Of a stretch of DNA of 64,000 nt, positions 38,009-47,022 are shown piece after piece. A program made the translations under genes and the position numbers. The number at the start of each line of letters is the position of its first letter. Position 1 is the first letter of the stretch. This stretch comes from Vibrio chagasii (GTDB taxonomy: Bacteria > Pseudomonadota > Gammaproteobacteria > Enterobacterales > Vibrionaceae), in the NCBI RefSeq assembly GCF_024347355.1, contig NZ_AP025466.1:248001-312000 (forward strand), written 5' to 3'. Under the pieces are notes generated by a model. The model saw only the letters and a program-made list of their open reading frames with translations. It made no database searches and had not been told where the DNA came from.

Positions 38009-39340
38009 TTAAATAGATGACTTGGCAAGATACATCGCCATTTCTTGTTCAGGTACCATGCCTCCACCCGTCGCCCAAACAAGATGCGTGCTGTTGGATA
38101 ACGTCGAATCATCAATACCTAATCTCGTCATATATTCAGTGTTATGTTCTACATGGATAGGCCCTGGCATGCCGGCTAATGCAGAGGGCTCTAGTTTGAT
38201 GGCTTCTGCTTGATTCAATTGACCTAACAATTGATACATGCGTTCATCCGTTAATGTGTAGTAACCATCCAATAAGCGCTCCATTGCTCTGCCAACAAAG
38301 CCTGACGCGCGGCCCACGGCTAACCCATCAGCTGCAGTAAGGTTATCAATACCAAGATCTTGTACTGCAATCTCGTCATGCAAACCGGTGTGAACGCCTA
38401 ACAACATGCAAGGTGAATGCGTAGGCTCGGCGAACAGACAATGAACATGGTCGCCAAATGCCATCTTCAAACCAAATGCCACACCACCAGGGCCGCCGCC
38501 TACGCCACATGGTAGGTAGACAAACAACGGATGCGCTTCGTCGACGACAATCTGTTGCTGAGCAAATTGCTGCTTTAGCCTTTCTCCGGCCACAGAATAT
38601 CCAAGGAACAGTGTCTTCGAGTTTTCATCGTCAATGAAGAAACAACTAGGATCCAATTCAGCTTCTTTTCGTCCTTGTTCAACCGCAACGCCGTAATCTT
38701 GCTCATACTCAACCACATTTACGCCGTGCTCACGCAGTTTGTTCTTCTTCCACGCTCTCGCATCGGCAGACATATGAACGGATACGGTAAAGCCTAATTT
38801 CGCGCTCATGATACCAATTGACATGCCTAGGTTCCCTGTTGAACCTACCGCAATACTGTATTGCTTAAAGAACTCACGAAACTCGGGTTCTAGCAATTTG
38901 CTGTAATCATCGCTTTCACTTAGTAACCCAGCTTCAAACGCGAGTTTCTCAGCGTGTGTCAGTACCTCATATATGCCGCCACGGGCTTTGATAGACCCAG
39001 AGATAGGCAAGTGACTGTCTTTCTTCATCATCAACCGCCCTTTTATCGGCAATTGATAATACGCCTCCAATGCTGTTTTCATCGTTGGAATATCAACAAG
39101 ATCAGATTCAATGATGCCATTGGATAGTTGAGTTTCAGGAAATGCTTTTGCAAGGTAAGGGGCGAATCGTTGTAAGCGTAAACTCGCATCATGAATGTCT
39201 TCCTCATCCAAGCCGACATAAGGTAACCCTTGGTCTAGTGTTGTAACATTTGGGTTAAACCAAACCACCTCTTCGAGCGCCATAAGCTTATTTAGTAATG
39301 GAAAGTCGTTCGTGAGGTTATTTAGATTCAGTTCGATCAT
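38009..39340 (-). CDS. dsdA: D-serine ammonia-lyase
   Basis: DsdA is a PLP enzyme that turns D-serine into pyruvate and ammonia, allowing its use and preventing its toxicity. The 443-residue protein is close to E. coli DsdA throughout: [14 protein letters not shown], the PLP lysine in [18 protein letters not shown] and [20 protein letters not shown] precedes the ATG. In E. coli the neighbours are the permease dsdX and the LysR regulator dsdC; here the upstream neighbour is a broken AraC-type regulator gene. Confidence 0.96.
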   Translation of the reverse strand: MIELNLNNLTNDFPLLNKLMALEEVVWFNPNVTTLDQGLPYVGLDEEDIHDASLRLQRFAPYLAKAFPETQLSNGIIESDLVDIPTMKTALEAYYQLPIKGRLMMKKDSHLPISGSIKARGGIYEVLTHAEKLAFEAGLLSESDDYSKLLEPEFREFFKQYSIAVGSTGNLGMSIGIMSAKLGFTVSVHMSADARAWKKNKLREHGVNVVEYEQDYGVAVEQGRKEAELDPSCFFIDDENSKTLFLGYSVAGERLKQQFAQQQIVVDEAHPLFVYLPCGVGGGPGGVAFGLKMAFGDHVHCLFAEPTHSPCMLLGVHTGLHDEIAVQDLGIDNLTAADGLAVGRASGFVGRAMERLLDGYYTLTDERMYQLLGQLNQAEAIKLEPSALAGMPGPIHVEHNTEYMTRLGIDDSTLSNSTHLVWATGGGMVPEQEMAMYLAKSSI

Positions 39341-39471
39341 AGCTACCTTCTCTGGTATTAAGCGTTCTGGGCGATTTCAATCACTTGGTGTACACCCTAT
39401 TAGAGCCGTAATCGAGAAATGATTCAATAACCGATACTTGTGCCTACCGTCAGCAGATGCTATTTCCCTTA

Positions 39472-40208
39472 CTATGCCCGTGAGGCAACCGTCTTGATGT
39501 ATTCACTTGGCGACAGACCAAACTTACCCTTAAAGCGCTGACTAAAACGTCCTTCAGATTGGTAACCACAAGATTGAGCAAGCATTGTGACATTGTGTTG
39601 GCCATTTAGCATAAGATACAAAGCATGGCTCAAACGCACTTCTGCTATACCTCACGATATTGCATTCCTTCGAGTTTGAGCTTACGGATTAACGTCGCAC
39701 GACTCATTGCAAAACGCTCTGCAACGTCTTCTAAAGAGTGTTTCTCGTTTGGTGAATGAGATAAGTAATGACTGAGCTTTTGGCTGAAAGAGACGTTTGA
39801 ACGAGTAAACAACCGATGTAATACACCCTTCTCTGCAAGTTGTTGATACAAACCTTGCAACCAAAATTGCTGTGTGGTTTCACTCATACTTTGACGATCA
39901 AACGTAAACAAGGCATTTAAAGTATCTTGTAAACTGCGGTCTGCTTCTAAAGTGAGGTATTCGAATTCGGCAGCACATTGTTCACTCAGTTCGAGCATCG
40001 CTTGAGTGGGTTGAAAATGAAAACTAAACACGCGGGACAGAAATCGCCCTTTATGTGGCATGTTCTCAAAACTCAATGATGCCGAAGCTTCACACAGCAA
40101 TAACTCAGAATGAGTAAGCTCTGCTGCCGAGTCTTTCCAAAACAAACGCTTACTGCCTGTGATGATCTGAATAATACTAGGGGATTTATCGAAGGGTAAA
40201 AATAACAA
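39472..40208 (-). pseudogene. AraC-family regulator, frameshifted and 5'-truncated
   Basis: The main frame (39645-40208) holds the N-terminal domain and the first helix-turn-helix (LEDVAERFAMSRATLIRKLK) and stops at EGMQYREV. In the next frame the same protein continues as AEVRLSHALYLM... through the second helix-turn-helix (LAQSCGYQSEGRFSQRFK) to 39472. Loss of one T near 39648 (GTA-TTA-GCA becoming GTA-TAG-CAG) explains this. The 5' end has only a TTG start directly after in-frame stops, about 40 bp from a suspected island boundary, so the true start may also be lost. It could once have regulated dsdA. Confidence 0.85.
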
Positions 40209-40246
40209 TTACAAAACAATAGCTTACAACAAAATCAACTGATAAA

Positions 40247-40262
40247 TGGCGACAAGATGGCG
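40247..40262 (+). repeat. Left copy of island-flanking direct repeat
   Basis: TGGCGACAAGATGGCG recurs as TGGCGACAAAATGGCG at 46774-46789, just after the integrase gene, in the same orientation (15 of 16 bases). The pair could be attachment-site cores. Alternatively both are remnants of integrase 3' ends, since each would encode W-R-Q-[DN]-G. Confidence 0.5.
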
Positions 40263-40693
40263 ATGATTTTATTGTCCCATGTAACCACTCGATATCTGAT
40301 ATTTGATATTTGATGTGCTCTAACATCAATTAGGATAGTTAACATGAGGCCTGATAAAAGGATTCATTTGTCGTTTTCCAGTTACAAACATTTGAAACTC
40401 ATTTTTGGACAAAAATGCGTTTCGGAAAATAGAACATTAGCAAAACATGAATAACTAAAAGTATGGAAAGTCACTTAACTTGGTATCCAGTGTTGATGGA
40501 GCAGGTCATTTTGACAATGAACGTGATTAAAACTGCTCGATAAGTACTTGCAATTCTTGTTCTTGGTTCATGCTCGCTTACGATTCATTCTGCCTATCAC
40601 CACTCCTTATGCTGTCATTAAAATTTCTTATTATTCAGTGAGTTAATTTGTCCGTATTCTCTGGTGTCTACTTGAAATACTAGGGAAACAAAA

Positions 40694-41293
40694 ATGAAAA
40701 ATGGGTTAGTCTGCACATTAGCCGTGATGTTAATTGTAGGGTGCAAAGAATCGAATGAGCCAAACGCTGCTGTAGTGGAACAACCGAGTGTCATATCACA
40801 CATAGAGAAAACACCTGAGCTAGTCGCGGAATTAAAGGCACAAGAGACAATTGATGCTCAACTTAGGCTGCTTTATGAGCGTTTTGAACCCATGCTTGAC
40901 CGCAGTGACTCTCTTACTGGTACTGATGTAAACAAAGATGGTATCCGCGACGACATTGAGGCGTTTATCGATGCGTTAGAAGTGCCCGAGCCTGTCCGAA
41001 AAGCCTTAAAACAAAACGCTCGCTACTCACAAGAAAACCTTTACCACGACTTCTCGAAAAAGACTAAAGCCAATATCGACAAGGCAATGGCGATGGGTAA
41101 TAGATATAACAAAGTTATCGCCTGTAAGAAGTTTGTTGGCATTCCAGTCAGAGATAGAACAAATACAGGAAGAACCATCAGGGCGCTCACTTACAACACC
41201 AAAGCCCGTACTATGGCGTACTTAGCTTATAATCATTTACAAGATGGCTCTGTAAGTTCTTCTCTGAAAGCTGAGGCTATGTACTGTGAATAA
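40694..41293 (+). CDS. EF-hand-like lipoprotein, copy 1 of 3
   Basis: This 199-residue lipoprotein has a lipobox, LIVGC, with the lipidated cysteine at residue 17. A loop of EF-hand or dockerin type, DVNKDGIRDDIE (about residues 78-89), should bind calcium. The end is a conserved YNTKARTMAYLAYNHLQDGS. Residues about 130-165 differ strongly from the other copies and are basic here (NRYNKVIACKKFVG, PVRDRT). Each copy has its own leader with AGGGA before the ATG. I do not recognise the family. Its place before a secreted hydrolase suggests a partner, chaperone or immunity role. Confidence 0.85.
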   Translation: MKNGLVCTLAVMLIVGCKESNEPNAAVVEQPSVISHIEKTPELVAELKAQETIDAQLRLLYERFEPMLDRSDSLTGTDVNKDGIRDDIEAFIDALEVPEPVRKALKQNARYSQENLYHDFSKKTKANIDKAMAMGNRYNKVIACKKFVGIPVRDRTNTGRTIRALTYNTKARTMAYLAYNHLQDGSVSSSLKAEAMYCE

Positions 41294-41484
41294 GCTAGTC
41301 ACCCCGTTCAAATCTCCCCCTTAATTGATATTTTCCCCCTTTTTTGAAACACAGAAAAGGCGGAGGGTAAGAACATCTAACTTTCTATTTCTCTTTGTTA
41401 TGCCCCTATGCAAATTCTTTATTATTCAGTGAGTTAATTTATCCGTATTCTCTGGTATCTATTTGAAATACTAGGGAAACAAAA

Positions 41485-42084
41485 ATGAAAAATGGGTTAG
41501 TCTGCACATTAGCCGTGATGTTAATTGCGGGGTGCAAAGAATCGAATGAGCCAAACGTAACTGTAGTGGAACAACCGAGTGTCATCTCTCACATAGAGAA
41601 AACACCGGAACTAATTGCAGAATTAAAGGCACAGCCGACCATTGATGATCAACTTAGGCTTCTATATGAGCGTTTTGAATCCATGCTTGACCGCAGCGAC
41701 TCTCTCACTGGTACTGATGAAAACAATGATGGTATCCGCGATGACATTGAGGCGTTTATTGATGCGTTAGAAGTGACCGAGCCAGTCCGAAAAGCCTTAA
41801 AGCAAAATGCCCATTACACACAAGAAAACCTCTATCACGATTTTTCACAAAAGACCGACGCTAATATCAAAAAAGCTCTATATATTTCAGATAAATACGA
41901 CAAAGTCATTGCTTGTAAGGAATTTGTTGGTATTGATGTGGATGACAGGATAAACACCTCCAACACAATTACAGCTCTAACCTATAACACCAAAGCTCGT
42001 ACTATGGCGTACTTAGCTTATAATCATTTACAAGATGGATCTGTAAGTACTTCTCTGAAAGCTGAGGCTAAGTACTGTGAATAA
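41485..42084 (+). CDS. EF-hand-like lipoprotein, copy 2 of 3
   Basis: This copy has the same 199-residue plan as the first: lipobox LIAGC, calcium loop DENNDGIRDDIE and a shared C-terminus ending EAKYCE. The variable segment is acidic (DKYDKVIACKEFVGIDVDDR), unlike the basic copy 1. Outside this segment the protein is nearly identical to copy 3. The gene is followed by the same spacer as copy 1. Confidence 0.85.
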   Translation: MKNGLVCTLAVMLIAGCKESNEPNVTVVEQPSVISHIEKTPELIAELKAQPTIDDQLRLLYERFESMLDRSDSLTGTDENNDGIRDDIEAFIDALEVTEPVRKALKQNAHYTQENLYHDFSQKTDANIKKALYISDKYDKVIACKEFVGIDVDDRINTSNTITALTYNTKARTMAYLAYNHLQDGSVSTSLKAEAKYCE

Positions 42085-42275
42085 GCTAGTCACCCCGTTC
42101 AAATCTCCCCCTTAATTGATATTTCCCCCCTTTTTTGAAACACAGAAAAGGCGGAGGGTAAGAACATCTAACTTCCTATTTTTGTTTGTTATGCCCCTAT
42201 GCAAACTCTTTATTATTCAGTGAGTTAATTTGTCCGTATTCTCTAGTATCTATTTGAAATACTAGGGGTACATAA

Positions 42276-42875
42276 ATGAAAAATAGATTAGTCTGCACGT
42301 TAGCCGTGATGTTAATTATGGGGTGCAAAGAATCGAATGAGCCAAACGTAACTGTAGTGGAACAACCGAGTGTCATCTCTCACATAGAAAAAACACCGGA
42401 ACTAATTGCAGAATTAAAGGCACTGCCGACCATTGATGATCAACTTAGGCTTCTATATGAGCGTTTCGAATCCATGCTTGACCGCAGCGACTCTCTCACT
42501 GGTACTGATGCAAACAATGATGGTATCCGCGATGACATTGAGGCGTTTATTGATGCGTTAGAAGTGCCCGAGCCTGTCCGAAAAGCCTTAAAGCAAAATG
42601 CCCATTACACACAAGAAAACCTCTATCACGATTTTTCACAAAAGACCGACGCTAATATCAAAAAAGCTCTTGATATTTCAAGTCAATACGACAAAGTCCT
42701 CGCCTGTGAAGAGTTTGTAGGAATTGATATTGATGACGGCATAAACACCTCCAACACAATCACATCTCTCACCTACAACACCAAAGCTCGTACTATGGCG
42801 TACTTAGCTTATAATCATTTACAAGATGGATCTGTAAGTACACTCCTTCCTGCTGAGGCAAAATATTGTGAATAG
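42276..42875 (+). CDS. EF-hand-like lipoprotein, copy 3 of 3, coupled to hydrolase
   Basis: This 199-residue copy has lipobox LIMGC, calcium loop DANNDGIRDDIE and the acidic variable segment SQYDKVLACEEFVGIDIDDG. Its last eight bases overlap the GTG start of the hydrolase gene, so the two are probably translationally coupled. This lipoprotein-hydrolase pair is likely the ancestral arrangement, and the other two copies are duplicates without the hydrolase. Confidence 0.87.
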   Translation: MKNRLVCTLAVMLIMGCKESNEPNVTVVEQPSVISHIEKTPELIAELKALPTIDDQLRLLYERFESMLDRSDSLTGTDANNDGIRDDIEAFIDALEVPEPVRKALKQNAHYTQENLYHDFSQKTDANIKKALDISSQYDKVLACEEFVGIDIDDGINTSNTITSLTYNTKARTMAYLAYNHLQDGSVSTLLPAEAKYCE

Positions 42876-44391
42876 GCAAACAATATTATTCATATTAGTG
42901 GTTTTACTGCCATTCAATGCAATCGCTAACTCATGCAAAATAGAAGGTTACACTATCGGCTTTTTTAATGGGGTAGCAACAACCAAAGAACAAGCTAAAA
43001 GGGGACAAAAGAAGATCAAAGCCACTCTAGGTATCAGCCATTACAACGGTGAGTCTGTCGAATACCAGCTTTTCTACAACGATTCTTATATTGAAGGAAG
43101 TGGCCTTAACGTACTGGCTGATTTCGCTGAAACCTTTGACCAAAGAACTTCCGAGTTAGAGCAGAAACAATTCGACCGGTGGGAGGCCTTTTGGGATATT
43201 ATGAGCAGTAGGCAAAACAGCGCTATCATCAAAAAAATCAGCGCCACTTTTGCTTGGTTTGCTGGATTCGTTCTCGACTTCACCAGTGAAGCCATCAATG
43301 CAACCATCACGACATTTTTAAAAGAATTAGCATCACTTGTTGATGCCCCCGAAACCAGCCAAACTAGAATGAAGCATCATCTTTTAAATAACTCTCTTAC
43401 GTGGAAAGGAAAAAAGCTCATTTACATCGCTCATTCACAAGGGAACTTATGGGTAAACGAATCATATAAGCATGTTACGTCCCAATACGGTTACAGTGCC
43501 GATAACATTCGCGTCGTTCACATCGCTCCCGCTTCCCCAACCCTTAGCCCGGACAGTGATTATATTTTATCGACCTCAGATCTTGTGATTAATGGGCTGA
43601 ACTTTACAGGGATAGGCAGCGTTCCGCCTCCCAACACCGTGATAGCACCGAGCAAATTAGACTTTGCGGGACACGGATTAATTCCGATTTACCTCACTCA
43701 TCCTAAATCTATTGAAAAACTTAAAGCCTCCGTCGATAAGGCTTTCACGTCTCTGACTAAACCCGAGATGGAAGATTTTTTGTTTAAAATTGAGTTCGAT
43801 TATAGTGCGAGTTATGACGCACTTCATGATAATCCTGTTTATGAAATTGTTGACGCAAATAAAACTGACGATTTTGGTTCTTACCTAAAGTCTCCTTCTT
43901 TTTATCTCAGCCCAGAGGGTGATTCTTGGTTCAAAAGGAACGTGGATTCTTATATACAAGATGAAGATAGATTACCATTTAGAGTTGAGAACAATGCTGT
44001 GGTTTTGTTTGATACTTGTAAAAGCCCGAACGAGACGTTGGATGACATACCATCGATTCCCTCGCAAGACACTTATATGTTCATACAATGGCGAAATTTG
44101 AAACGCTTTGAGCGAGGTACATTTAAAGATATTTGGAGGTCAAGAAAGATGACCGATAGATATGGATTGGTAGATGAAAGTTCAGTAGCGTTTCAAAGCA
44201 TGGACGATGGTTATTTCATTTGCGTTGGTGATGGTGAAGCTATTGAACTAGAGGCAACACAACACTTTTACAGTGAACAGCAACGTCAATATTTAGCCTC
44301 TCAGTATTTGTCAGGACGTTATGATGTGTCGGCACGATATGAGACACCTTACCTTCCTTTCCAACCTACCAATCTTTGCCAAGGTCATTGA
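42868..44391 (+). CDS. Secreted alpha/beta-hydrolase (lipase-like)
   Basis: This 507-residue protein starts at GTG inside the end of the preceding lipoprotein gene. A signal peptide ends near residue 21 (FNAIANS). A nucleophile elbow, IAHSQGNLW, puts serine at residue 190 after a beta strand (KKLIYIAHSQ); the usual first glycine of GxSxG is alanine. The histidine in LDFAGHGLIPIYLTHP may complete a triad. Downstream about 200 residues match nothing I know. It could be a lipase or esterase; coupling to a lipoprotein is reminiscent of lipase effector-immunity pairs, but the Sec signal argues against direct type VI delivery. Confidence 0.72.
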   Translation: MNRQTILFILVVLLPFNAIANSCKIEGYTIGFFNGVATTKEQAKRGQKKIKATLGISHYNGESVEYQLFYNDSYIEGSGLNVLADFAETFDQRTSELEQKQFDRWEAFWDIMSSRQNSAIIKKISATFAWFAGFVLDFTSEAINATITTFLKELASLVDAPETSQTRMKHHLLNNSLTWKGKKLIYIAHSQGNLWVNESYKHVTSQYGYSADNIRVVHIAPASPTLSPDSDYILSTSDLVINGLNFTGIGSVPPPNTVIAPSKLDFAGHGLIPIYLTHPKSIEKLKASVDKAFTSLTKPEMEDFLFKIEFDYSASYDALHDNPVYEIVDANKTDDFGSYLKSPSFYLSPEGDSWFKRNVDSYIQDEDRLPFRVENNAVVLFDTCKSPNETLDDIPSIPSQDTYMFIQWRNLKRFERGTFKDIWRSRKMTDRYGLVDESSVAFQSMDDGYFICVGDGEAIELEATQHFYSEQQRQYLASQYLSGRYDVSARYETPYLPFQPTNLCQGH

Positions 44392-44811
44392 TCATTATCT
44401 TCATCCACAGAATCAATGTATTAGTAACAAATTCTCATCAACTAATCGCTAAATGACAAATATTATGTAGTCATGATTTAGATAACGATTAATAAGTAAA
44501 AACAGTATTAGCAAGACGCTGATGAGTATCAACTCTAAATGATAATGGGGCAAAAGCGTTTTAAAGTGCTCGCACTAAAAGCACTCTTGTCCCGAAACAC
44601 GTTAGAAACAAACTCAAATGCTTGAGGGAAATACCTTAACCAGAAATATTAGTGACATCCGTCACATTTTAATGTTATTTTCTTGAGTCCCCCTCAGTGT
44701 TACCCCAAATATATTAACTACTTATTTTTTAATTACAAAACAACAACTTAAAAAACAAATAAAAACCCCTCTTAAATGCTTTGTTAAATGCAATTTAATA
44801 CACTTAAAAGT
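44392..44811. other. AT-rich intergenic region in the island
   Basis: These 420 bp between the hydrolase gene and the tiny-gene operon contain no frame I can support. A short dyad, AGTGC-TC-GCACT, occurs near 44556. The minus strand at about 44765-44795 shows ATTTAACAAAGC and TTAAGAGGGG, a faint likeness to one end of a Vibrio integron attC site, but no second half was found. Confidence 0.4.
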
Positions 44812-45024
44812 CTAAGATGTTAGATCAAAAGTCACATTGCCATTACCAGCTTTAGCAATTTCAACAAGCTGTTCAACAGATTTATTGGCTTTAATTGTTA
44901 CTTTTGCTCCACTTCGTGATGAAGCAGAAGCGAGTACAACTAGTTGTTCTACTGACTTGTTGCCAACAATTACATTACCGCCAGCTTCTACGATTTGAAT
45001 TAACTGTTCAATTGATTTGCTCAT
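44812..45024 (-). CDS. Tiny protein of three internal repeats
   Basis: The 70-residue product is made of three tandem repeats of about 23 residues: KSIEQLIQIVEAGGNVIVGN, KSVEQLVVLASASSRSGAKV and KSVEQLVEIAKAGNGNVTFD. Each has an amphipathic helix (S-[IV]-EQL-[IV]-x-[IL]) followed by a small-residue turn and a beta-like strand, suggesting a compact solenoid. It has no signal peptide, membrane segment or cysteine. AGGGA precedes the ATG. It lies 8 bp after a 55-residue gene. I do not know this family. Confidence 0.7.
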   Translation of the reverse strand: MSKSIEQLIQIVEAGGNVIVGNKSVEQLVVLASASSRSGAKVTIKANKSVEQLVEIAKAGNGNVTFDLTS

Positions 45025-45032
45025 GATAATCC

Positions 45033-45200
45033 CTATTCCATCATCAATGTAATAACTAACGCATCTGCAAGCTCAATTGCTTCGTTGTAGCTTGTTGCAG
45101 CGTTAGCATAGTATTTTTTACTGGTTTTAGTGCATACGACAACTACTTGAAAGCCGCTTCTACACTTTGTCATTTTGTAGTTGTACTGTGTGTTTTTCAT
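45033..45200 (-). CDS. Tiny basic protein, 55 residues
   Basis: The frame starts MKNTQYNYKMTKCRSGFQVV and ends LADALVITLMME. It alternates as a small beta-hairpin followed by a helix (ATSYNEAIELADAL). GGA lies seven bases before the ATG. It ends 8 bp before the repeat-protein gene, so the two form an operon, and operator-like palindromes lie about 100-240 bp upstream. Function unknown. Confidence 0.6.
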   Translation of the reverse strand: MKNTQYNYKMTKCRSGFQVVVVCTKTSKKYYANAATSYNEAIELADALVITLMME

Positions 45201-45298
45201 ACTGAGTCCATTTTTTATTTACGCCATAGTATAAATAAGGTTCAAACTAAAATTCTCAAGGGGTGAGTAAAATTAATTGCACTTAACAGCTATATTAG

Positions 45299-45440
45299 AC
45301 AGAATAATTCTGTACTTAAATATAGAATTATTCTGTATAGTATCTTAATGACGTAAACCATACATCTTTTTTGCTAAGAATAACGATAGTTTAAGTTCTA
45401 CAGTTCCGTACCTACATCACTAAATACAGATTTTTTCTGT
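45299..45440. promoter_or_regulatory. Three operator-like palindromes upstream of the tiny-gene operon
   Basis: ACAGAATAATTCTGT (45299-45313) is a perfect palindrome. A second copy, AGAATTATTCT, is centred 23 bp further on (45324-45334). A third, ACAGATTTTTTCTGT, lies at 45426-45440. On the minus strand the first sits between a TTAAGT and a TAATAT that could be -35 and -10 elements, so a bound repressor would block transcription toward 45200. No repressor gene was found in the island. The rest of 45201-45745 has no supported gene. Confidence 0.5.
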
Positions 45441-45745
45441 CTAGCATAAATTGATTGGCAAAATATTTTCCAGCCTGATGCACGAATAAGTGTTAGACGA
45501 TTTGCCAGCAAGCTGTTGCCACAATAGTTATCATGCTAAATTCATACGTTCTAAAAACACTTTGGGGCATTTTTGATTTTAAACAGCCAATAAAAGGTTG
45601 TTCTTGCCATTAACAATTACAAACCCTGCTCTGCTCATTTCGATTACGCTAAAAATACGATGTTCCCCAACCTCAATTTAAAACATTGCTATGCATTTGA
45701 ACACCCATTACACTGTATATAAACACAGTTTAATAAGGCTTGATT

Positions 45746-46773
45746 ATGTCTGTTAGAAATCTGAAAGACGGCTCAAAAAAGCCATGGATATGCGAGTGCT
45801 ACCCCAGCGGGCGAGATGGAAAGCGTATAAGAAAGCGTTTTGCCACCAAAGGAGAAGCGACAGCATTTGAACACTTTACGATGAGTGAGGTGAACGACAA
45901 GCCGTGGTTAGCTAATAAGGTCGACAATCGCAGGTTAAAGGACTTGCTTGATACCTGGTGGGAAGTTCACGGCCATACGGTGAAAACAGGTCAGAACTCA
46001 TATCATCTTATGGCTAAAACGATCACCATGCTCAATAACCCAATAGCACATCTATTTACGAAAAAAGACTATTTGGCCTATCGCGCCAATCGTGTGAGCT
46101 ACCATCGTAACCACCCAATTTAGCTATTTCATCATCTACTCAAAACATCGAACTAAAAACCTTACGTTCAATGTTTAATCGACTGATCAAGTATGATGTA
46201 TGGAAATTACCGAACCCTTTAGCGGATATTGAACTCGTCAAAATTGCAGAGAAAGAACTTAGCTACTTAACAAAAGAGCAAATACATAACGTTCTTAGTG
46301 CTTTAGCTGCTGATGACAGCCTTCCAGCAAAACAGATTCATGTTGTCGCTAAAATATGTTTGGCTACTGGATGCCGTATAGGAGAGGCTCTTTCACTCAA
46401 ACATTCTCAAATAACAAAATACAAGCTGACCTTCACTGAAACGAAAGGTAAAAAGAATCGATCCGTCCCTATTTCCCCTACTCTGTATGAAGAGATCTTA
46501 AGGAACTCAGTAAGTAGTCACGCTATATTCAATGTCAATTACAAAAAGGCTTGGATGTGTGTTAAACGAGCATTACCAAACCATGTACCCGCAGGACAAG
46601 CCACTCACGTTTTTCGACATACCTTTGCTAGCCACTTTATGATGAATGGTGGCGATATTTTGGTGTTACAGCGTATTTTGGGTCACCAGAAGATAGAGCA
46701 AACTATGACTTATTCGCACTTCGCACCAGAGCACTTAATACAAGCCGTTGAACTAAATCCACTAGAAAATTAG
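45746..46773 (+). pseudogene. Phage-type tyrosine integrase with a frameshift
   Basis: The first part (45746-46123) encodes the arm-binding and core-binding start (NLKDGSKKPWICECYPSGRDGKRIRKRF) and stops at RNHPI. The rest continues in another frame, with the catalytic domain from 46171: the first arginine in TGCRIGEALSL, HVFRHTFASHFM, a histidine in GHQKIEQT and the nucleophile tyrosine in MTYSHFAP. Loss of one C in CACCCC near 46112-46117 would explain the shift, since the joined frame then reads NLAISSSTQNIELKTL. The protein resembles P2-like and Vibrio phage integrases. Confidence 0.87.
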
Positions 46774-46789
46774 TGGCGACAAAATGGCG
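46774..46789 (+). repeat. Right copy of island-flanking direct repeat
   Basis: TGGCGACAAAATGGCG begins right at the integrase stop codon and matches the copy at 40247-40262 at 15 of 16 bases. Integrase genes of this type usually sit at one end of their element, next to an attachment site, so a 6.5-kb island from 40.25 to 46.79 kb is suggested. Confidence 0.5.
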
Positions 46790-47022
46790 GCAAATCTCGG
46801 TTATGGTCTGATTTAGTCGGCTTTTCTCGTCTTTTCATGCTTCCCCAAAAACAGGTAAAACCAACAAAATCAGATACTTATAACAATCCAGCGTCAATAT
46901 CGATAAAACTAGGGGATAGAATCCTCACATTACGCAGCTTTTGTAACTGCTCAGCTCGAAACACTGTCACTTGATATTGATGATTCATCTCATCCCCTTA
47001 TTTGTTTTTTGTCTATAGCAAA

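Larger units (their letters stand above)
40625..42875 (+). repeat. Tandem triplication with 791-bp period
   Basis: Three units each hold a leader of about 70 bp (TTATTCAGTGAGTTAATTT...) and a 199-codon lipoprotein gene; start codons are exactly 791 bp apart (40694, 41485, 42276). Units 1 and 2 also share the 3' spacer (TAAGCTAGTCACCCCG..., a pyrimidine run and GGCGGAGGG), while unit 3 runs instead into a hydrolase gene. Units 2 and 3 look more alike than either does unit 1. Confidence 0.97.

Noticed and set aside
44760..44800. Integron attC-like half site
   Set aside because: Only one short likeness is present; no paired half or second attC site was seen, and the island carries a phage-type integrase.
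45299..45313. LexA (SOS) box
   Set aside because: The palindrome ACAGAATAATTCTGT has the outer bases reversed relative to the CTGT-N8-ACAG of LexA.
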